This document shows positions 1-6,935 of a DNA stretch of 6,935 bases, piece by piece. How positions within the stretch are numbered: the first letter of the stretch is position 1; every line of letters starts with the position of its first letter. Location: assembly GCA_018660965.1 (NCBI GenBank), contig JABJJH010000237.1:1-6935 (forward strand). The letters run 5' to 3'. Both the position numbers and the translations under genes were made by a program. The notes under the pieces were generated by a model, which worked only from the letters and a program-made list of their open reading frames with translations, did no database searches and had not been told where the DNA came from. Origin of the DNA: Rhodospirillaceae bacterium. Its GTDB lineage: Bacteria > Pseudomonadota > Alphaproteobacteria > UBA8366 > GCA-2717185.

Positions 1-7
1 CACCGGC

Positions 8-946
8 ATGACGGAAACACTGACGACGCTTCGGCTCATTTCATTTCCGGGCACAGGCAATTTGCCGCTTTTCGCGGGAACGGAGAAGGGATTTTTCGAA
101 ACGCAAGGCGTCGAAATTGCTTTGGAAACGACGCCAAGTTCAATGTACCAGGCGCAAAAACTGGTTGCCGGAGAATTCGATCTGGCATGTACGGCGGTGG
201 ACAATGTTTTCGCCTATCAGGAAGGCGCCGGTGAGATAGAACTCGACCGCGACCCGGATTTATTCATCGCCATGGGGGCGACGCAGATTGAACTCTGTTT
301 CGTCGTCGCACCGGACATCGAAACCTTCGCCGACCTCAAGGGCAAGACCATCGCCATGGACGCCCTGGCGACAGGGTTCGCCTTCGTGTTGTACCAGATG
401 TTGGAAAACGCCGGGCTGTCCGGCGACGATGTCACGCTGGTGTCGGTCGGATCAACGCCCAGCCGCTGGGAAGCGGTGCGCGACGGCAAGCATGCGGGCA
501 CGTTGTTGATCGAACCGTTCACCAGCACCGCGCGCGCCGCCGGGTTCCGCGTTCTGGAAAGCAGCCTGGACACTTTCACGCACTATCAGGGACAGGTCTA
601 CACCGCCAGCCGCGCCTGGGCCGCCGCCAACCGGGAGAGCCTGACCGCGTTCATGCGCGGTTATCTCGATGCGCTGGATTGGGTGTTGGCCCCCGCCAAC
701 CGGGACGAGGCCGAAGCCATGCTGGCGCGCAACATGCCGATGATGAAACCGCAAGCCATCGCGCCCGCGATGAACAAACTGATGGCGGCGCGCACGGGTC
801 TGACGCCGGGCGCCACCATCGATCTCAAGAACCTTCAAGCTGTGCTCGATTTACGCGCCCGCTTCGGCCCCAACCCACCCGGCGGACCGGACAAATACCT
901 CGACCTGACGTATTACGACTCGGTAATGAATGACCGGTCCGCTTGA
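8..946 (+). CDS. ABC transporter substrate-binding protein, NMT1/SsuA-like (no visible signal peptide)
   Basis: The 312-residue product resembles the NMT1/THI5-like, SsuA/TauA group of periplasmic binding proteins (type 2 fold), which capture small organic substrates such as nitrogen- or sulfur-containing compounds for an ABC importer. Visible features are an N-terminal strand with the SFPG motif (residues 12-15), the typical EKGFF near residues 26-30 followed by the second-strand 'GVEIALE', GEFDLACTAVDN (55-66), FADLKGKTIAMD (107-118) opening the second lobe, and a C-terminal helical part with WAAANRESLTAFMRGYLDAL (204-223). The length is normal for the family. The chain starts directly at the first beta strand with no signal peptide or lipobox. 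The frame is open in the 7 bases to the left, so an upstream start with a leader cannot be excluded, but several alphaproteobacterial members are leaderless in the same way. Substrate is not readable. No permease or ATPase gene lies in the window. Confidence 0.85.
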   Translation: MTETLTTLRLISFPGTGNLPLFAGTEKGFFETQGVEIALETTPSSMYQAQKLVAGEFDLACTAVDNVFAYQEGAGEIELDRDPDLFIAMGATQIELCFVVAPDIETFADLKGKTIAMDALATGFAFVLYQMLENAGLSGDDVTLVSVGSTPSRWEAVRDGKHAGTLLIEPFTSTARAAGFRVLESSLDTFTHYQGQVYTASRAWAAANRESLTAFMRGYLDALDWVLAPANRDEAEAMLARNMPMMKPQAIAPAMNKLMAARTGLTPGATIDLKNLQAVLDLRARFGPNPPGGPDKYLDLTYYDSVMNDRSA

Positions 947-3900
947 AGTCGTGGGCCGCTGAAAAAGCATTGTCCCATCCAGGCGGACATGTCACGCTTG
1001 GTTAACGTCACAGTATTAATTTCACATTCGGGGAGGCCATCATGATTCATGAACTCAGAACCTACACGTTCCATCCGGGTAAATTGCCCGGTTATCTGAA
1101 GATCGCCGAAGAAATCGGTCGCCCTATTCGCGGCAACGATTATGGCGTCAATCTTGGCTACTGGACCAGCGAGTTCGGCCGACTCAATCAGATTTGGCAT
1201 CTTTGGGAATACGAAGATTTGAACGCCCGCGAAGCGCTGCGCGTGAAATTGTCGCAGAACAAGGACTGGACGGGTCAGTACGTCGCGAAAATCAGAGAGC
1301 TAATTCAGCGTCAGGATATCCGGATCATGGCTCCTCATGCCGATTTTACGCCCCCGCAGGGCGATGGAAATGTCTACGAATTGCGGTATTACCGGACACA
1401 AACCGGACGCGCGGGCGAATGGCTCGGTCATTTCAAGGACATCATGCCGGTACGCGAAAAATATTCCAAAAACGTCGGCATCTGGAACACGCAGGCGCCG
1501 CAGCCCAACGAAGTCGTGCACATGTGGGCCTACGATAGTCTGAACGCCCGGGCGGACGCCCGCGCCAAGGTCGGCGCGGACAAGGATTGGCACGGCTTTT
1601 TGGCCAAGGCGGGGTCGCTGCTGGTCGAGATGAATTCGATTGTGCTGACGCCGACGAACTATTCGCCCGCGAAATAGACGTCCTTCGGACCTAATGGACA
1701 GACCGGGTCGAACATGATCCGGTCTATCTGTCGCGATCAGCCCACGACGCTGACGTTTTCGTTGATGGCCAACTGGCTGCCATTTTCGTCGCTTTCGTAG
1801 ACGGAATAGCCGTTTCCGCCAATCGTGACGGACCCCGTGTTGGTCCACCCCGCGCCCGTATCCACCAGATCGCCCGCATCACCGTCGATGACGAGACTTT
1901 CGGCAGTGCCGGTCAGGCTGTTATTGGCGCCGGCGGCCGCGAACACGGTGAATTCATCCAGGATCAACGTGTTGTCGCCGCTCCCGCCAAAGTCGATCAG
2001 TTCCAGGTTGCTTAACTGATCGCCGCGCAATTCGGTCAGATTGAAACTCTGGCCCGCCCCGGTGAATTCTAGGACATCGGTCCCGTCGCCACCGTCCAGT
2101 CGGCCAAATCCTGTATCGGGCGCGACGAAGACATCGTCGCCCGCGCCGCCATGCATCAGGTCTTTCCCGCCACCGCCGATGATGGTGTCGTCGCCATCGC
2201 CGCCGGAGAACACATCCGCGCCCGACGTTCCGGTCAAAATGTTATTTCCAGCATCGCCTTGTTGGGTCACGGCCTTGGCGTCCAGCGTTATGTTGCTGGA
2301 GGTTTGCACAGCGTCCAGAACAACCCCGCCGCCAACGTCCAACCCATTAATTTCATGGAAACTACCGGTCAAGGTGCCCGCGTTGACGACCGAGAAACTA
2401 TCACCAACCGAAACATCAAACCCGCCGTATTCAATCGTATCAACCGTTCCACCCAGCGAAAATTCACCGGTCACCGTCAGTTGATCGTGACCATCGTGAA
2501 TGCCCGGCGTTAACCCGCCCAGTTCAAATTCATAAAACGACGAAGACCCAAACGAGAAATCACCGTCGATGGTCGCCGTGCCGGGTGACGCCCCCGTGAA
2601 CAGCGTACCGTTATTCGTGAAGATACCGCCATTCGCCAGCGCAATCGTGCCACCCGACGAAATATCGACCGTTGCGCCAGCATTGTTGAGCAACGTGCCG
2701 GTGTCCACAGTCAAGGTGAAGGCGCCACTCAAAAACAATAAATTTGAGTTTGATAGAATATCGGTACTATTTCCAAATTGTAGTGTCTGGTTACCGTTAA
2801 CAACAAAGTCAATCGTACCAGTATTCGTAACTGTCGTGGCAGCGGATTTTAAAATTCCACCAGAACCTTGTCCGCCGCCGCCGCCACGGTATTGGTTAAA
2901 GGTTACACCACTTTCTATAACGCTGCCTTGAAAATCCCAATTTTGCGCCAACACAACTGTGTCGTCTTTGACGGTCAGGGTGCTGTCCGTATCATGCGAC
3001 ACCGTCAACGTTCCCGTATCCGACATCGCCCGAATATCGGAGGATTGAAGCGTTAGCGTGGCCGCGCCAGCGTCGAAAAAGTCAATATTTTCGATACCCT
3101 CAATCCTGGTGTCGCCAATCGCCGTTAAGTCGAGTGCAAACCCACCTTGCATCACCACGAAATCGCTGCCGCTGCCGCCATCGAGCTTGGCGAACGTGGA
3201 ATCCGTGATGACCAAATCATCGGCGCCCGCACCGCCGCGCAAGACATCCGCGCCGCCATTTCCTAGCAGAAGGTCGTCGCCCTGGCCGCCAACGATCACA
3301 TCGACCCCGGCGGTTCCCGTTAGCGTTTCCGCCGCCGCCGTACCCGCCAGCGTCACTTTGCCGAAGAAATCCCCGCCGAAGATGACATATCCGGCGCCAG
3401 CGTTGGATCCGCCCGCGTCGTTATAATATGCGCCGACGAAAAGATCATCGAAACCGTCGCCGTCAATGTCGCCGGCGGACGCGGCAGCGAATCCGGCATA
3501 GTCACCCGTGTTTTCGCCTTCGATCCTGAAACCCGCCGTCCCTTGTTCAACATCGGTTTTCAGATTGATCGAGGTCGGAGAAGTACCGGACCCGAACACC
3601 ACCCACGCCGCGCCATACCCATCGTTATAATATGCGCCAACGATGACGTCATCGAACCCATCGCCATTCACGTCACCCGCAGAATCGACGGAGCGGCCCG
3701 TCGCGTCGTTCGCGGCGGCGCCGTTTATCTTGAAGCCGCCGGTTCCCAACGCAATATCATCCAGATTGATCGACGTCGGCGCCGTCGTTGACCCAAAAAT
3801 GACATAGGCGGCGCCCGCAGCGGCATTGCCAAGCGCATCGTTGTCTCTAGCGCCGACGATCAAATCGTCGATCCCGTCACCATTCACGTCCCCCGCCGAA

Positions 3901-6900
3901 GACACGGCGTCTCCCACAATATCGCCCGCGGCTTCACCGGTAATCTTGAAGCCGCCGGTGCCCAGCGCGATTGTATCGAGACTAACCGATGTCAAATTCG
4001 TCGCGGACCCAAACACCACATAGGCCGCACCCGCGTTCACGCCGCCGCCATCGTTTAAGCGAGCGCCGATAACCACATCGTCGATCCCGTCACCATTAAG
4101 GTCACCCGCCGAACTAACGGAATCCCCCGTGCGGTCACCAGCGATATCAATCGTGATTTTAAAACCACCCGTGCCCGCCGCTATATTGGCCAGACTGGTC
4201 TCCGGCGTGCTCGACCCGAACACGACGTACGCCGCACCCGAATCGGGAAAATCTTCGCCAGGGGCATCGTCCGCAACCGCGCTAATAATAAAATCGTCAA
4301 TCCCATCGCCGTTGACATCACCGGCAGAACCGACGGAAGCGCCTGCTGCGTCCGACGCCTGTTCCCCGGCGAGCTTAAAGCCAGCCGAACCCAACGCCGC
4401 CAAATTGACCGACGACGGTGGCGTGGCCGCCCCAAACACCACATAGGCCGCGCCGGCGCCTGAGCCACCGGCGTCGTTGCCAACCGCGCCGACAATCAGG
4501 TCATCGAATCCGTCGCCGTTTACGTCGCCCGCCGCAGACACAGCCTCTCCCACCTGATCGCCTGCCGCCTCGCCGGTGATCTTGAACCCACCGGTCCCCA
4601 GCGCCACATTATCCAGGTTGATCGACGATGGCCGCACACTCCCACCGAACACGACATAAGCGGCGCCTGCTCCAGCTCCACCGGCGTCGTTCAGAAACGC
4701 GCCGATGATAACGTCATCGAACCCATCCCCGTTCACATCGCCCGCCGAAGATAGGGAAAATCCCGCTACATCAAGGGTGGTTTCGCCGGTAATTTTATAC
4801 CCGCCAACGCCCAGCGCTACGTCTTCAAGATAATTTGGCGTTACAAGTGTGTCCGCTAGGACACCGGCAGTGTCGATCCCGTTTTGGACAATCAGCGTCG
4901 CGCTGCCAAAGGTGAACTTATTGAACACGCCACCTTGCAAATCGAGGGTGCCTGCCGCCGTGAAGACGCCGCTCGTTTGCACCACGTCCCCGGCGGACCC
5001 GAACACCGTTAATGTGTCGGTATTCGCCGCATCAAACACATCGCTTGCGTGCAGCGTGAGCGTGTTGTTACCGCCGCCATCAAGGTCAATGGCTTCGAAG
5101 TTGTCGACATCGTCCGGGAATGTCGAAGGATCGCCGGTGTTGATTGAAATACCGCCGCTTACCACCAGGGTGTCCGACCCCGCGCCGCCATCGACGGTCG
5201 TGTCCGCCGCGTCGAACGCAATCCGGTCATCGCCATTCCCGCCGAAAATGGAGTCCGCGCCCGCGCCGCCGTCGAGGAAGTCGTCGCCGTCACCGCCCTG
5301 CACATCGTCGTTCCCCGCGTTGCCGATCAGCGTATCGTCGCCGCCCTCACCGCGGAGCCGGTTGTCGTTGCCGTCGCCGGTCAATGTATCGCGGAATTGC
5401 GAACCGCGAAGACGTTCAATGTTGGTGATGGTGTCCGTGCCGCCGAAGCCATCGGCGAATGTGACCGTTGCGCCCGTCGAGAGATCAATCGTGATCCCGG
5501 TCTTGGCGCCCGTGTACCGCACTTCGTCTAACGAACCGCCCCGGCCATCGATGAAATCATTCCCGCCGCGCGCCCGGAATTGTTCGAAACCAGCGCCGTT
5601 CGACCCCAAGAGCGTATCGTCGGAATTTGACGTCCGTACCTGATTTATACCAACCAGCGTATCCGTCCCGCCGAACCCATCCAGCGCCGTACCCGCATCC
5701 AGATCAACCGTTACGCCCGGTGACTGCCGGTATTCCACGCGCGTATTGCCGTTACCGGTAATCGTGTCGTTCCCGCCAAGCCCTTCAAAGACGATAAATG
5801 TCCCAAAGTTCCCAGAATGCAGCGTACCGGCGGTAAATACGTCGTTTCCGGTTCCGCCAATGATTCTGTCGGCGACTTTTATGATATCGGTTCCGAATTC
5901 CGCGCTCGTCGCTGTGCCGAACGCATCGAACACGCCCATATTAACCGTCAGCGGCGACGTACCCGCCGAATAGTCGAACTGGTTGAATTCAGATGACGAG
6001 CTGCCGCCGAAACCGCCGATCAATAAATCGTTCCCGGCGCTGGCGAAGATAATATCCGTGCCCTTGCCGCTGTCGATGGTGTTGACGCCGCTATCGCCGG
6101 TCAACGTGTCGTTACCGTCGCCGCCGGTCAGGTTTTCGATATTAACCAGTGTATCCGTGGCGCCGCCTTTATCTATGGCGCGGCCTGTCGTCAAATTGGC
6201 TGTTACGCCAAGGCCAGTGCGGAAAAAATAGGTCGCGGTATCGGAGCCGGCGCCGCCATCCAGGTAATCCGCCCCAAAGTTACCCAACAGTTCATTATTA
6301 CCGGCGTCACCAATCAGGATATCGGCGAAATCGGAACCGGACAGTCGTTCAATATTGGACAGGGTGTCCACATCGCCATACCCGTCGAACCCGACCCCCG
6401 TCGACAGATTGACGATGACGCCGTTAGGATCCTCGAAATAACTCGCCTGATCGAGGCCGCCGACGCCTTGCGTGCCACCGTTGATCACATCGTTCCCGGC
6501 GCCGCCACGAAGGTTTTCACTACTGGTGTTGGTGTCGGACCCGGTGATGATGTCGTTGAACGCCGATCCGGTTATGTCCAGGCCGTTACCGGCCAGCGAA
6601 TCCGTTCCACCGAATCCGTCGAACGCAATCCCCGTCGCCAGACTGACCGTGACCCCGGCCGTTGAATTGTCGTAGCGAACGCGTTGTACGTTCGTGAACG
6701 TGTCATTGCCGCCCAAGCCTTCGAATTCGATGCCGGTGGCGGAAAAAGTGTCGGCCCCGGACCCGCCGATAAGCGCGTCGATATTGATTAACGTGTCGGT
6801 TCCGAATTCCGAACTGACCACCGTCCCGGACGTGCTCGATCCAGTAACCGTCAAGCCCAGCGTGCCAGTCGAATACGTCGCCACGCTGTAGTTGGTGGCG

Positions 6901-6935
6901 AATTCCTCGAAATTCGAACTGCCGCGAAGAATGTC

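Overview
The window looks like a piece of a GC-rich proteobacterial chromosome, most plausibly an alphaproteobacterium of the Rhodospirillales type. That placement is an inference from protein style (a leaderless NMT1-type binding protein, a tandem NIPSNAP protein and a giant RTX/FG-GAP protein) and from GC of about 73-78% in 60-base samples of the coding regions. No RNA gene, insertion sequence, CRISPR array or prophage was seen.

Left part (1-1740). Two genes lie on the + strand. The first (8-946) encodes an NMT1/SsuA-like substrate-binding protein with no signal peptide from the visible start. After a 95-base gap with a strong ribosome binding site comes a 211-residue protein made of two NIPSNAP domains (1042-1677). 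The gap of 59 bases between this stop and the stop of the opposing gene holds a hairpin (1700-1725) that pairs best in the + strand transcript.

Right part (1737-6935). One open frame on the - strand fills the rest of the window and runs off its right edge. It is the C-terminal 1732 codons of a very large, cysteine-free, acidic, glycine/aspartate-rich exoprotein with its natural C-terminus present. From N to C it has: a region of degenerate RTX-type repeats built as a ~310-residue higher-order repeat (6935 to ~5362); a dense RTX block plus a beta-rich module 'a' (~5390-4860); seven FG-GAP blades of 68-72 residues, predicting a closed seven-bladed integrin-like propeller (~4815-3350); a second RTX block plus module 'b' (~3350-2900); an AT-rich, autotransporter-like beta-helix insert (~2846-2274); and a third RTX block plus module 'c', which is the C-terminus and probable type I secretion signal (~2258-1740).

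The two left genes may be co-transcribed and metabolic or transport-related. The RTX protein faces them and is probably an independent surface adhesin or matrix protein. Its type I secretion partners and true start would lie outside the window. The most interesting point is the way one RTX+linker cassette is used three times to separate unrelated folds. No clearly unprecedented system was found.
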